This document shows positions 16,492 through 26,071 of a stretch of DNA of 64,000 nucleotides, in pieces. Location: contig JACJDG010000003.1 in the NCBI GenBank assembly GCA_016432725.1, forward strand, positions 4,588,001-4,652,000, written 5' to 3'. Both the position numbers and the translations under genes were made by a program. Below the pieces are notes generated by a model. It saw only the letters and a list, made by a program, of their open reading frames with translations, searched no databases and was not told where the DNA came from. The stretch comes from Streptomyces sp. DHE7-1 (lineage in GTDB: Bacteria; Actinomycetota; Actinomycetes; Streptomycetales; Streptomycetaceae). Positions within the stretch are counted from its first letter, which is position 1; every line of letters begins with the position of its first letter.

Positions 16492-17336
16492 GGCGCCGGG
16501 GGCGGCCGGCGGGCCGGCCGCGGCGCACGCGGACCGCTGCGGCGGCCGCGCTCGCCGCGGCCCTCCTGCTCACCGGCTGCGCCCAGTCCGTCGACCCCAT
16601 CGAGCGACTGGGCAAGCGGGCCGCCCAGGGGGCCCGGCCGCCGAGCGCGACCGCCGGCGCGGCGCACCGCCGCTGGGGTCTGGACGCCCCGCTCGCCGCC
16701 CCGCCGAGCCACCCGGCCCGGCCCCTCGGCGCCCGCCGGACCGACGCCTCGCCGCTCCCGGTCGTGGACCACGTCGACACCACCGACCGGGTCGTCTTCC
16801 TCACCTACGACGACGGCGCCGAGCGGGACCCGCGGTTCGCCGACATGGTCCGTGAACTCCGGCTGCCGGTCAGCCTCTTCCTCACCGACACCGTCGCGGG
16901 CCCCGGCTACGGCCGCTTCGCCCGGCTGCGCGCGGTCGGCGCCACGATCGAGAACCACACCCTCGACCACCCGGCACTGCCCGGACTGCCCTACGCCGGG
17001 CAGCGCGCCGAGATCTGCGGCCAGCGCGACAAGCTCGGCTCCCGCTTCGGTGTCCGCCCCCGCCTCCTGCGGCCGCCCCGCGGCGCCTACGACGCCACCA
17101 CCCTGCGCGCCGCCGCCGACTGCGGCGTCTCCGCCGTCGTCCTGTGGCGCGCCGCCGTCGGCTCCGGCGGCATCGTCTACCGCGGTGGACCGCGGCACCT
17201 GGCCCCCGGCGACATCGTCCTCGTGGGCCCCGGCCGGGACGCCGGCCCCGGCCTGGCGGAACGCACCGCCCGCCTGCTGCGCCGGGCCCAGAGCCAGGGC
17301 CTGACGGTGGCCCGCCTGGAGGACTACCTGGCCTGA
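16488..17336 (+). CDS. Second lipoprotein polysaccharide deacetylase-like protein, motif 5 His lost
   Basis: A 282-residue paralogue of the previous gene, translationally coupled to it. A twin-arginine-rich basic start and lipobox LLLTGC are followed by a NodB domain: LTYDDGAERDP, ENHTLDHPAL, LRPPRGAYD. The last motif reads IVLVGPGRD where the upstream protein has IVLTHFRG, so the conserved His of motif 5 is absent, and motif 4 reads LWRAA. It may be inactive, or a binding protein. The C-terminal VARLEDYLA matches the upstream copy, indicating tandem duplication. Confidence 0.85.
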   Translation: MRRRGRPAGRPRRTRTAAAAALAAALLLTGCAQSVDPIERLGKRAAQGARPPSATAGAAHRRWGLDAPLAAPPSHPARPLGARRTDASPLPVVDHVDTTDRVVFLTYDDGAERDPRFADMVRELRLPVSLFLTDTVAGPGYGRFARLRAVGATIENHTLDHPALPGLPYAGQRAEICGQRDKLGSRFGVRPRLLRPPRGAYDATTLRAAADCGVSAVVLWRAAVGSGGIVYRGGPRHLAPGDIVLVGPGRDAGPGLAERTARLLRRAQSQGLTVARLEDYLA

Positions 17337-17394
17337 GCCGCCCACCCGGGACGCTCCCCACCGGCCCCGGCCGGGCCGACGCGCCGCACCGCCA

Positions 17395-17421
17395 TTGGCA
17401 CTCCGCTTGACCGAGTGCTAA
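17395..17421. promoter_or_regulatory. CIRCE operator 1 (HrcA) upstream of groES
   Basis: TTGGCACTC-N9-GAGTGCTAA matches the CIRCE consensus TTAGCACTC-N9-GAGTGCTAA with one mismatch. It covers the groES -35 hexamer, so HrcA binding would block RNA polymerase. Confidence 0.93.
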
Positions 17422-17436
17422 TCGCGGTCATAGTCT
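17408..17436 (+). promoter_or_regulatory. groES promoter
   Basis: TTGACC (17408-17413), 17 bases, TAGTCT (17431-17436) is a good vegetative HrdB-type promoter. It is embedded in the two CIRCE elements. The untranslated leader to groES is about 125 bases. Confidence 0.8.
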
Positions 17437-17441
17437 CGGCT

Positions 17442-17468
17442 CTGGCACTCGGCAGATGAGAGTGCCAA
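17442..17468. promoter_or_regulatory. CIRCE operator 2 (HrcA) upstream of groES
   Basis: CTGGCACTC-N9-GAGTGCCAA is a second CIRCE copy, just downstream of the predicted start point. Two copies before groES are usual in streptomycetes. Confidence 0.9.
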
Positions 17469-17567
17469 CCACGCGACGGGCAGGTCCGGCACCCGCGACG
17501 ACGGATCCACCTGGTCGCCACCTCAGACAGTTAACCCCGTGAGATCTCCGAAGGGGGAGGTCGGACC

Positions 17568-17876
17568 GTGACGACCACCAGCTCCAAGGTTGCCATCAAG
17601 CCGCTCGAGGACCGCATCGTGGTCCAGCCGCTCGACGCCGAGCAGACCACCGCCTCTGGCCTGGTCATCCCGGACACCGCGAAGGAGAAGCCCCAGGAGG
17701 GCGCCGTCCTCGCCGTGGGCCCGGGCCGCTTCGAGAACGGCGAGCGCCTGCCGCTCGACGTCAAGGTCGGCGACGTCGTCCTGTACAGCAAGTACGGCGG
17801 CACCGAGGTGAAGTACAACGGCGAGGAGTACCTCGTCCTCTCGGCTCGCGACGTCCTCGCGATCATCGAGAAGTAA
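17568..17876 (+). CDS. groES: Co-chaperonin GroES
   Basis: A 102-residue GroES. IKPLEDRIVVQPLDAE at the start, the mobile-loop region TTASGLVIPDTAKEKPQEG and the C-terminal YLVLSARDVLAIIE are standard. It forms the lid of the GroEL chamber in the cytoplasm. It begins with GTG after AGGGGGAGG and is followed 123 bases later by groEL1; two CIRCE elements control the unit. Confidence 0.98.
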   Translation: MTTTSSKVAIKPLEDRIVVQPLDAEQTTASGLVIPDTAKEKPQEGAVLAVGPGRFENGERLPLDVKVGDVVLYSKYGGTEVKYNGEEYLVLSARDVLAIIEK

Positions 17877-17999
17877 GACACCTCGAGCACTTTTGATGCT
17901 TGACGCTGCGCCCCTGGCCCCCGCGACCACATAAGAAGCCGGGCGCCCGGGGCGCAGTGCCTTTTTCACCCACAGATTTCCGAGAGGGCTCCCGCTGTC

Positions 18000-19625
<1,626 letters not shown>

Positions 19626-19640
19626 GGCATCTCGGCGACG

Positions 19641-19670
19641 AGGCCCGGCACCCTTCGGGGTGCCGGGCCT
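19641..19670 (+). terminator. Intrinsic terminator after groEL1
   Basis: A perfect 13-bp stem (AGGCCCGGCACCC / GGGTGCCGGGCCT) closed by a TTCG tetraloop, 16 bases after the groEL1 stop. Confidence 0.85.
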
Positions 19671-19734
19671 CCCGCGTCTCCGCGCCCGGCGTCCTCCGCT
19701 CCGGCGTCTCCCGCCCGCCCGAACCGCCTGCCGG

Positions 19735-20214
19735 TCAGTTCGACAGGCGGTCGAACATCCCCGGCTCGTACGAACCCCCCGGGTTGTGCACGATCACGTT
19801 CATCCGGGTGGCCGCGTTGATCAGGGAGACCACACAGACCAGTGCCCCGACCTGGTCGTCGTCGAAGTGCTTGCGCACCTCGGCCCAGGTCTCGTCGGTC
19901 ACGCCCCGGTCGCCGAGCCGGGTGCCCTCCTCGGCGAGTGCCAGCGCGGCCCGCTCGGCCTCGGTGAACACGGTGGAATGACGCCAGGCGGCGACCAGGC
20001 TGAGCCGCAGCGCGGACTCACCGGCGGCCGCGGCCTCCTTGGTGTGGATGTCGACGCAGAAGCCGCAGCCGTTGAGCTGACCGACCCTCAGCTCCACCAG
20101 CTCCCGCAGGGCCTTCGGGAGCGTCGACTCGTCCAGGGCCAGCGAGGTGCTGAAGAACCGCTTGGCGACCTTCGCCGCGGTCGGGCTGTCGAACAGGTTG
20201 AAACGGGGTTCCAT
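19735..20214 (-). CDS. Carboxymuconolactone-decarboxylase/AhpD-family protein, ECF41 partner
   Basis: A 159-residue AhpD-like alpha-helical protein. The redox motif CGFCVDIH (CxxC with following His) is at residues ~50-57 in LNGCGFCVDIHTKEA. GACAAGGTC precedes the ATG. The gene is divergent from an ECF41 sigma factor, and such carboxymuconolactone-decarboxylase-like genes are the typical single target of that group. A near-perfect ECF41 promoter lies upstream. It is probably a peroxidase-like or redox enzyme; the substrate is unknown. Confidence 0.9.
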   Translation of the reverse strand: MEPRFNLFDSPTAAKVAKRFFSTSLALDESTLPKALRELVELRVGQLNGCGFCVDIHTKEAAAAGESALRLSLVAAWRHSTVFTEAERAALALAEEGTRLGDRGVTDETWAEVRKHFDDDQVGALVCVVSLINAATRMNVIVHNPGGSYEPGMFDRLSN

Positions 20215-20278
20215 GACCTTGTCCTCACTCGTGCGGGTGCCGCCGGGCGCATCGTCCGCGGCGTCCTGACGACCACGA

Positions 20279-20305
20279 GACGCCGCCCGCCCGGACCGTG
20301 TGACA
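20279..20305 (-). promoter_or_regulatory. ECF41 promoter driving the AhpD-like gene
   Basis: On the minus strand: TGTCACA, 16 bases, CGTC, exactly the ECF41 consensus. It is 65 bases before the AhpD-like start codon. Confidence 0.85.
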
Positions 20306-20338
20306 GCCCTCGGGTGTGACGCGGCCCACCCGCCGCGG

Positions 20339-20365
20339 TGTCACGATCCGGCCCGCCCCGGCGTC
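20339..20365 (+). promoter_or_regulatory. ECF41 promoter driving its own sigma gene
   Basis: TGTCAC, 17 bases, CGTC on the plus strand, 41 bases before the sigma factor ATG. Together with the facing minus-strand copy it makes a divergent autoregulatory promoter pair. Confidence 0.7.
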
Positions 20366-20405
20366 TTGTGCGTGACACGGACGAGAGCCAACAGGGGAGC
20401 CGGCC

Positions 20406-21323
20406 ATGACCGAGCAGAGCGCGCACACCGACGGCACCACCGGGCCGTCCTCCGGCACCGACCCCGCCACGGAGACCTTCGTCGCCCACCGCAACCTGCT
20501 GTTCACCGTCGCCTACGAGATGCTCGGCTCGGCCGCCGACGCCGAGGACGTCCTCCAGGAGACCTGGCTGCGCTGGGCCGGCGTCGACCTCGGCACGGTG
20601 CGCGACCGGCGTGCCTACCTGGTCCGCATCACCACCCGCCAGGCGCTGACCCGCCTGCGCACCCTCCGCCGCCGCAAGGAGTCCTACGTCGGCCCCTGGC
20701 TCCCCGAGCCGCTGCTGACCGCGCCCGACGTGGCCGAGGACGAGGAGCTGGCCGACAGCGTCTCGATGGCGATGCTGCTGGTGCTGGAGACCCTGGCACC
20801 GACCGAGCGCGCGGTGTTCGTCCTGCGCGAGGTGTTCGACCTGGGGTACGACGAGATCGCGGAGGCCGTCGACAAGACCCCGGCCGCCGTCCGCCAGATC
20901 GCCCACCGGGCACGGGCCCACGTGGCGGCCCGCCGCCCCCGCGAGACCGTCTCCCCGGACCGGGCCCGCGACGCGCTCGCCGCGTTCCGGCGGGCCGTCG
21001 AGACGGGGGACCCGCGCGGCCTGCTCGACCTGATCGCACCGGACGTCGTCCTGCTGACCGACGGAGGCGGGATCGTCCGCGCCGCGCTGCGGCCCGTGGT
21101 GGGCGCCGCCGAGGTCATCCGGGTCCTGGAGAGGATCGGTACCTCGGTCTCCGTCCGGCCGGCCCAGATCAACGGCCACCCGGCCCTGCTCCTCCACCGC
21201 GGAGGCGAACTCGACACCGTCATCGCCCTCCGCCTCGACGCCGGCCTCGTCACGGGCCTCTACGCGGTCCGCAACCCGGAGAAGCTGTCCCGCATCGGCC
21301 GGGAGACGGCGATGAGCCGGTGA
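20406..21323 (+). CDS. ECF41-group RNA polymerase sigma factor
   Basis: A 305-residue sigma factor. Region 2 is FTVAYEMLGSAADAEDVLQETWLRW; region 4 is ERAVFVLREVFDLGYDEIAEAV with VRQIAHRARAHV. The linker carries the group hallmark WLPEPL. A SnoaL-like C-terminal domain (~residue 180 on) ends in NPEKL, equivalent to the NPDKL motif that tunes activity in this group. There is no anti-sigma factor; the fused domain acts in its place. The target is the divergent AhpD-like gene. Confidence 0.93.
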   Translation: MTEQSAHTDGTTGPSSGTDPATETFVAHRNLLFTVAYEMLGSAADAEDVLQETWLRWAGVDLGTVRDRRAYLVRITTRQALTRLRTLRRRKESYVGPWLPEPLLTAPDVAEDEELADSVSMAMLLVLETLAPTERAVFVLREVFDLGYDEIAEAVDKTPAAVRQIAHRARAHVAARRPRETVSPDRARDALAAFRRAVETGDPRGLLDLIAPDVVLLTDGGGIVRAALRPVVGAAEVIRVLERIGTSVSVRPAQINGHPALLLHRGGELDTVIALRLDAGLVTGLYAVRNPEKLSRIGRETAMSR

Positions 21324-21404
21324 ACGAGGCCGGGACGGGGGTCCTGGAGACACCCGGCCTTTAGCACCGGGCGCCTTCACCCGAGGGAGCTCCGCTCACC
21401 CCGC

Positions 21405-22112
21405 CTACTGCTCCAGCTCGTCCAGCGCCCCCAGTTGCTGCATCAGCCCCAGCTGGTCGTGCTGCCACCAGGTTTCGGTGATCTTGCCGTGGGGGCCGAA
21501 GCGGAAGAGGGTCATGCCGGTCATGGTGACCTGGCGGCCGGTTGCCGGGATGCCCAGGAAGTCGCCCTTGTGGGTGGCGTTCCAGGTCCAGCGCGCGCAG
21601 GCCTGGTCGCCCTGGGCCAGCACGTCGTCGACCGTGAAGGCGAAGTCGAAGGCGGCGCGCCACATCCGGTACTCGCTCCGGACACTGTCCAGCCCGATGG
21701 TGTCCTGCGGGTTCACCGGGTCATGGCTGTGGATGTCCTCGTCCAGCAGGTCGTTGAGCGGCGGCAGCTCGCCCTCGCTCTCCAGGGCCGCGAAGAGCCG
21801 CCGCACGGCGTCGAGGCCCAGCTGCTCGTCCCTGACGACGTCCAGGTCGGTGAACGTCGGTGTCTCGTCGCACAGGGCGACCATGTCCCGGAAGATCCTG
21901 CCGGTCTCCGGGAGGTTCGAGTTCCGCATCGCCTCCTCGTACGACGGGAACTCCACCACCTCGACGATGTGCGACGCGTCCGAGCGGTCCTTGCCGACCA
22001 CCGCGTGCGTCGCCGTGCGCCGCCCCTTGCTCTGGGTGACCCAGTCGTCCATGAGCCGGTTCATCTCGTCCAGCCGGCTCGTCCTGCACTCGATGAGCTG
22101 TACGAAGGTCAT
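21405..22112 (-). CDS. SnoaL-like ester-cyclase/nuclear-transport-factor-2-fold protein with N-terminal ferredoxin-like domain
   Basis: A 235-residue two-part protein. Residues 1-~100 (FVQLIECRTSRLDEMNRLMDDW, HIVEVVEFPSYEEAMRNS) look like an antibiotic-monooxygenase-type ferredoxin-like fold. The C-terminal ~130 residues (LNDLLDEDIHSHDPVNPQ, FTVDDVLAQGDQACARWTW, MTLFRFGPHGKITETWW) are a SnoaL-like polyketide-cyclase/ester-cyclase fold. The ATG at 22112 has GGAGG six bases upstream. Function unknown; it may bind or convert a small hydrophobic molecule. Confidence 0.8.
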   Translation of the reverse strand: MTFVQLIECRTSRLDEMNRLMDDWVTQSKGRRTATHAVVGKDRSDASHIVEVVEFPSYEEAMRNSNLPETGRIFRDMVALCDETPTFTDLDVVRDEQLGLDAVRRLFAALESEGELPPLNDLLDEDIHSHDPVNPQDTIGLDSVRSEYRMWRAAFDFAFTVDDVLAQGDQACARWTWNATHKGDFLGIPATGRQVTMTGMTLFRFGPHGKITETWWQHDQLGLMQQLGALDELEQ

Positions 22113-22184
22113 GTCACCGCCTCCGGCCCCCTGGTCCGGTACCGACCCGACCATCTTCCCACCGGAACGGCGGCGCCACCCGTG

Positions 22185-22958
22185 CTACTGGGGCCCGTAC
22201 TTGCGGCCCGTCCGCGAGCTGATCCCGCCCAGCAGACCGCGCGGGGTGACCTTCACGAGACCCATCAGCGCCTTGTAGCGCGGGTCCGGGACGGACAGCG
22301 ACTTCCCGCGGGCGAGGTCGGCCAGCGCCGCCGCGACCAGCTTGTCGGCGTCCAGCCACATCCAGCCGGGGATGTTGTCCGTGCCCATGCCGGCCCGCTC
22401 GTGGAACTCGGTGCGCACGAAGCCGGGGCACAGCGCCATCAGCCGGACCCCGCTGCCGGCCAGGTCCCGCGCCGCGCCCTGGGTGAACTGCACGACCCAC
22501 GCCTTCGAGGCGCCGTAGGTGCCCCGGGGCACGAAGGCGGCCACCGACGCCACGTTGACCACACCGCCCCGGCCGCGCTCCCGCATCGCCCCGGTGGCGG
22601 CCGAGGTCAGCCGCAGCACCGCCTCGCAGTGCACCTTGAGCATTCTCAGCTCGTCGGCCATGGGCACCTCGAGGAAGCGGCCCTTGTTGCCGAAGCCGGC
22701 GTTGTTGACCAGCAGGTCGACGGGCTTGCGCCGGTCGCCGAGCCGGTCGGCCACCGTCTCGATGCCCTTGTCCTCGGCGAGGTCGGCGGTGAGCACCTCC
22801 ACCTCGACACCGTGCCGGTCGTGTAGCTCAGTCGCCTGCTCGCGCAGCCGCTTGGTGTCCCGTGCCACCAGGACGAGGTCATGCCCGTCAGCCGCCAGGC
22901 GCCGCGCGAACGCGGCACCGATCCCCGCGGTCGATCCCGTAATCAGAGCCGTTGTCAT
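22185..22958 (-). CDS. Short-chain dehydrogenase/reductase
   Basis: A 257-residue classical SDR. The cofactor motif is ITGSTAGIGAAFARRLA, with LVLVARD suggesting NADP preference. The structural motif LLVNNAGFGNKG and catalytic Ser..Tyr..Lys (VNVASVAAF, TYGASKAW) are present. It resembles the DltE/YqjQ-type cytoplasmic reductases. The substrate cannot be told from sequence. It precedes the SnoaL-like gene on the same strand with a 72-base gap. Confidence 0.88.
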   Translation of the reverse strand: MTTALITGSTAGIGAAFARRLAADGHDLVLVARDTKRLREQATELHDRHGVEVEVLTADLAEDKGIETVADRLGDRRKPVDLLVNNAGFGNKGRFLEVPMADELRMLKVHCEAVLRLTSAATGAMRERGRGGVVNVASVAAFVPRGTYGASKAWVVQFTQGAARDLAGSGVRLMALCPGFVRTEFHERAGMGTDNIPGWMWLDADKLVAAALADLARGKSLSVPDPRYKALMGLVKVTPRGLLGGISSRTGRKYGPQ

Positions 22959-23010
22959 GGCCCAAGGGTAGTGACCCGGAGCGAGCGCGTCCGCCCGCGG
23001 TGACGGCCTC

Positions 23011-23679
23011 TCAGCGGCTCTGGGCCGCGACGTACTTCCGGGCCGCCGCCAGGGCCTCCGGGTGCAGCGCATCGCCTGCCGCGAGCAGCCCGGGCAGCAG
23101 CTCCCGCTCGGTGGTGACCGCGCGGAACTCCATGGCCGCCGTCACCCCGTGGTCCGGCCGGTGCACGATCTCGATGGAGTCGCCCGCCCGTATCTCGCCC
23201 GGTTCGATCACCCGCAGATAGGCGCCGGTCGCGCCCTTCCGGGTGAATCTCCTGACCCAGCCCCGTTCGGCCAGATGGCCCTGGAAGGTGCGACAGGGGA
23301 TCCGGCCGGAGGTGACCTCCAGTACGACCCGGGGACCGATCCGCCAGCGCTCGCCGATCAGCGCCCCGGACACGTCGAGGCCGTCCGTCGTGAGGTTCTC
23401 GCCGAAACACCCGTTGGCCAGCGTCCGGCCCAGCTCGCGCTCCCAGTCGTCGAGGTCCTCGCGCGCGAAGGCGTACACCGCCTGGTCGTCACCGCCGTGG
23501 TGGCGGGTGTCGCACACGGTGTCCCCGGCGACACCGCTCGCGCCGGTCCCCTTCGGGCCGGGCGCGGCCACCCGTACCGGCCCGTCGGTGGGCCGCTTGT
23601 CGATGCCCGTCACGCCCTGCGGCTGGTCCGTGTACGGCACGGCCTGCGCGCTGCCCAGATTGACCGAGAGAAGCTTCAT
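23011..23679 (-). CDS. MOSC-domain protein
   Basis: A 222-residue MOSC-domain protein of the YiiM type. The N-terminal AVYAFAREDLDDWERELGR and GCFGENLTTDGLDVSGALIGERWRIG lead to the cysteine motif SGRIPCRTFQGHL, followed by GRVTRKGATGAYLRVIEPG-like segments. MOSC proteins move sulfur to or bind molybdenum cofactor and can reduce N-hydroxylated compounds. It is divergent from a LysR regulator that may control it. Confidence 0.88.
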   Translation of the reverse strand: MKLLSVNLGSAQAVPYTDQPQGVTGIDKRPTDGPVRVAAPGPKGTGASGVAGDTVCDTRHHGGDDQAVYAFAREDLDDWERELGRTLANGCFGENLTTDGLDVSGALIGERWRIGPRVVLEVTSGRIPCRTFQGHLAERGWVRRFTRKGATGAYLRVIEPGEIRAGDSIEIVHRPDHGVTAAMEFRAVTTERELLPGLLAAGDALHPEALAAARKYVAAQSR

Positions 23680-23722
23680 GCGCGCACGGTACGGGACCGG
23701 ACCTCAAAGCGTCGAGGCAATA

Positions 23723-23739
23723 TTGGGCGCCGCACCCAA
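23723..23739. promoter_or_regulatory. Candidate LysR operator TTGGG-N7-CCCAA
   Basis: A dyad of the size recognised by LysR-type regulators (17 bp) lies in the 80-base gap between the divergent MOSC and LysR genes. Confidence 0.5.
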
Positions 23740-23759
23740 GTCAGGCTTATGCTTTTGGG

Positions 23760-24659
23760 GTGATCGAGGCCCGTCATCTCCGCGTCCTGCGCGCCGTCGC
23801 CGGTACCGGCTCCTTCTCCGCGGCGGGGCGTGAGCTGGGCTGCACCCAGCCCGCCGTCAGCCAGCAGATGAAGGCCCTGGAGGCCTCGGTCGGCACCCCG
23901 CTGCTGGTCCGCAGCGGCCGCGAGATGCGGCTGACCGAGGCCGGCGAGGCCCTGGTCCGGCACGCCTCCGGCATCCTCGCCGGGCTCACCGCGGCCGAGG
24001 AGGAGGTCGCCGCGATCGCGGGCCTGCGCGCCGGCCGGGTCCGGCTCGTCTCCTTCCCCAGCGGCAGCTCCACCCTCGTGCCCACCGCCCTCGCCGCACT
24101 CCGCGCCGCCCACCCCGGCACCCGCGTCTCCCTCGAGGAGGCCGAGCCCCCGAGGTCCGTCGAGCTGCTGCGCGAGGGCGACTGCGACCTGGCGCTCGCC
24201 TTCCGCTACGAGGGCGCGGCCGTCGCCGAGGACTGGGACGACCTCGTCGTGCGGCCCCTGCTGACGGACCGCCTGGTCGCCCTGGTGCCCGAACGGCACC
24301 CGCTCGCGCGCGCGGAGTCCGTCGGCATCGGCGAACTGGCCCGGGAGCCCTGGATCGCGGGCTGCCCGCGCTGCCGCGGCCAGCTGGTGGAGGTGTGCGA
24401 GAGCGCCGGATTCACGCCCCGCATCGACTTCGCCACCGACGACTACCCGGCGGTGGTCGGCCTGGTGGGCGCGGGACTCGGGGTCGCCGTACTGCCGCAG
24501 CTCGCGGTGGAGTCGGTACGGCCGAGAGGGGTGCGCACGGTGGATCTGGAACCGGTGGTCCGGCGGGAGATCGTCGCCCTCACCCTGCCCGACCTGGCAC
24601 AGGTGCCGGCCGTGGCGGCGACGCTGGAGCAGCTCGCCCGGGCGGCCGGGCGGGAGTAG
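23760..24659 (+). CDS. LysR-family transcriptional regulator
   Basis: A 299-residue LysR-type regulator. The N-terminal winged helix has RHLRVLRAVAGTGSFSAAGRELGCTQPAVSQQMKALE (in parts), followed by a two-lobe effector domain (VRLVSFPSGSSTLVPTAL, LALAFRYEG, VVGLVGAGLGVAVLP). It starts with GTG after TTTTGGG. The divergent MOSC gene is the probable target. Confidence 0.92.
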   Translation: MIEARHLRVLRAVAGTGSFSAAGRELGCTQPAVSQQMKALEASVGTPLLVRSGREMRLTEAGEALVRHASGILAGLTAAEEEVAAIAGLRAGRVRLVSFPSGSSTLVPTALAALRAAHPGTRVSLEEAEPPRSVELLREGDCDLALAFRYEGAAVAEDWDDLVVRPLLTDRLVALVPERHPLARAESVGIGELAREPWIAGCPRCRGQLVEVCESAGFTPRIDFATDDYPAVVGLVGAGLGVAVLPQLAVESVRPRGVRTVDLEPVVRREIVALTLPDLAQVPAVAATLEQLARAAGRE

Positions 24660-24749
24660 CGGTACGGCGGCAGAGTCGCGGGCACGCGGTCGGCGTGCCC
24701 GGTGGGGATGGGAAGCACCCGGTGGTCTGTGGGTGCAGAAACGTTTCCT

Positions 24750-25079
24750 TTAGTGATGAGGAGCGGTGTCGCCACTGGTGGTCGAGGCCGCCACCAGGCG
24801 GTTGCGTGCCCGCCCCATCAACTCCTCACGCTCGTCCTCGGTCAGGCCGCCCCAGACTCCGTACGGCTCGCGTACCGCCAGCGCATGCGCGGCGCACTCC
24901 GCACGGACCGGGCACCTCATGCAGACCTCCTTGGCCGAGTTCTCTCGAGCGCTCCGAGCCGCCCCGCGCTCGCCCTCAGGGTGAAAGAAGAGCGAGCTGT
25001 CCACTCCGCGGCAGGCAGCCAGCAGCTGCCAGTCCCATAGGTCCGCGTTCGGTCCGGGAAGGCGGGAGAAATCTGCCAT
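24750..25079 (-). CDS. whiD: WhiB-family iron-sulfur regulator WhiD
   Basis: A 109-residue Wbl protein. It starts ADFSRLPGPNADLWDWQL. The four cluster cysteines are Cys23, Cys53, Cys56 and Cys62 (CMRCPVRAEC), and the GVWGG turn and a basic C-terminal stretch (MGRARNRL) follow. These match S. coelicolor WhiD, needed for late spore maturation, which binds a 4Fe-4S cluster and region 4 of HrdB. It is divergent from bldM, the conserved arrangement. An in-frame ATG at 25121 is less likely because the known N-terminus begins at 25079. Confidence 0.95.
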   Translation of the reverse strand: MADFSRLPGPNADLWDWQLLAACRGVDSSLFFHPEGERGAARSARENSAKEVCMRCPVRAECAAHALAVREPYGVWGGLTEDEREELMGRARNRLVAASTTSGDTAPHH

Positions 25080-25460
25080 TACGTGACCCCTTGTAGCCGT
25101 TCTGGGCGGATCCGGTGCCAACGACCGTACATCTCCGGTCTAAGGAGATGAAAATATGACTCATTGCGAATCTAGCTCCAGACACCGAGAAACGGGAGCA
25201 AAAGCGACTAAATGGGGCATAGGTTGTGATGAAAAGTTGAGAGTCTGTTGGGCATGTCTGCACCGTGTCGAGACCCTCACGTAGAGTGCCGAAGACGGCA
25301 TGTAGCCCCGTAACTCTTTCGAGTGACCGTCGTTGAGAGTGCGGAGGCGGTTGAAAACACAAGCGCTCGGGCAGGCGTCCGAGGCGGTCGACCGCACAGG
25401 TGACGATTCCGTACCAGCCTGGAGGCTCAAGGTGACGCGCATCAGCTGCGGAGGGCGGTC
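25080..25460. other. whiD-bldM intergenic regulatory region
   Basis: This 381-base divergent region is clearly less GC-rich than its surroundings between about 25130 and 25250. It holds the BldN-type promoter of bldM. A GACAC pentamer at 25181-25185 matches the WhiA core site, but a 5-base match alone means little. No reading frame was recognised. Confidence 0.6.
25309..25336 (+). promoter_or_regulatory. BldN-type promoter of bldM
   Basis: CGTAAC (25309-25314), 16 bases, CGTTGA (25331-25336) fits the promoter recognised by the developmental ECF sigma factor BldN, whose known main target is bldM p1. The leader to bldM is about 118 bases. Confidence 0.85.
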
Positions 25461-26071
25461 ATGACATCCGTCCTCGTCTGCGACGACTCCCCGCTTGCCC
25501 GAGAGGCGCTGCGCCGCGCGGTGGCGACCGTGCCCGGCGTCGAGCGCGTGACCACGGCGGCCAACGGCGAGGAAGTCCTCCGCCGGTGGGGCGCCGACCG
25601 CTCCGACCTGATCCTGATGGACGTACGCATGCCCGGCCTGGGCGGCGTCGAGACCGTGCGCCGCCTGCTGTCCGCGGACCCCGGCGCGCGCATCATCATG
25701 CTGACCGTCGCCGAGGACCTCGACGGTGTGGCCCTCGCGGTGGCCGCCGGCGCCCGGGCTACCTGCACAAGGACGCCTCGCGCGCGGAGCTGCGCGCCAC
25801 GGTGACCCAGGCCCTCGCCGACCCCACCTGGCGGCTGGCCCCGCGCCGGCTGCGCTCGGCGGAGATGGGCGCGGCGCCCACGCTCACCGCACGCGAGATC
25901 CAGGTGCTCGAGGGCATGAGCCACGGCCGCTCGAACGCCGAGATCGGCCGTGAGCTGTTCCTCTCCGAGGACACGGTGAAGACGCACGCCCGCCGCCTGT
26001 TCAAGAAGCTCGGCGCCTCGGACCGGGCCCACGCCGTGGCCCTCGGCTTCCGCTGGGGACTGGTCCGGTAG
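25461..26071 (+). CDS. bldM: Developmental response regulator BldM (one frameshift in this sequence)
   Basis: NarL/FixJ-type orphan response regulator, 203 residues when repaired. The receiver has DD at residues 8-9 and Asp54 in LILMDVRMPG. The C-terminal LuxR helix-turn-helix is LTAREIQVLEGMSHGRSNAEIGREL with DTVKTHARRLFKKLG (in parts). The frame breaks at GGG 25756-25758; one added G restores AAGARGYLHKDAS. BldM controls aerial growth as a homodimer and late sporulation genes as a heterodimer with WhiI. It is driven by a BldN-type promoter and is divergent from whiD. Confidence 0.95.

Noticed and set aside
25756..25758. Programmed frameshift in bldM
   Set aside because: No slippery heptamer or stimulating structure is evident, and the same one-base loss at G/C runs occurs in unrelated genes across the window.
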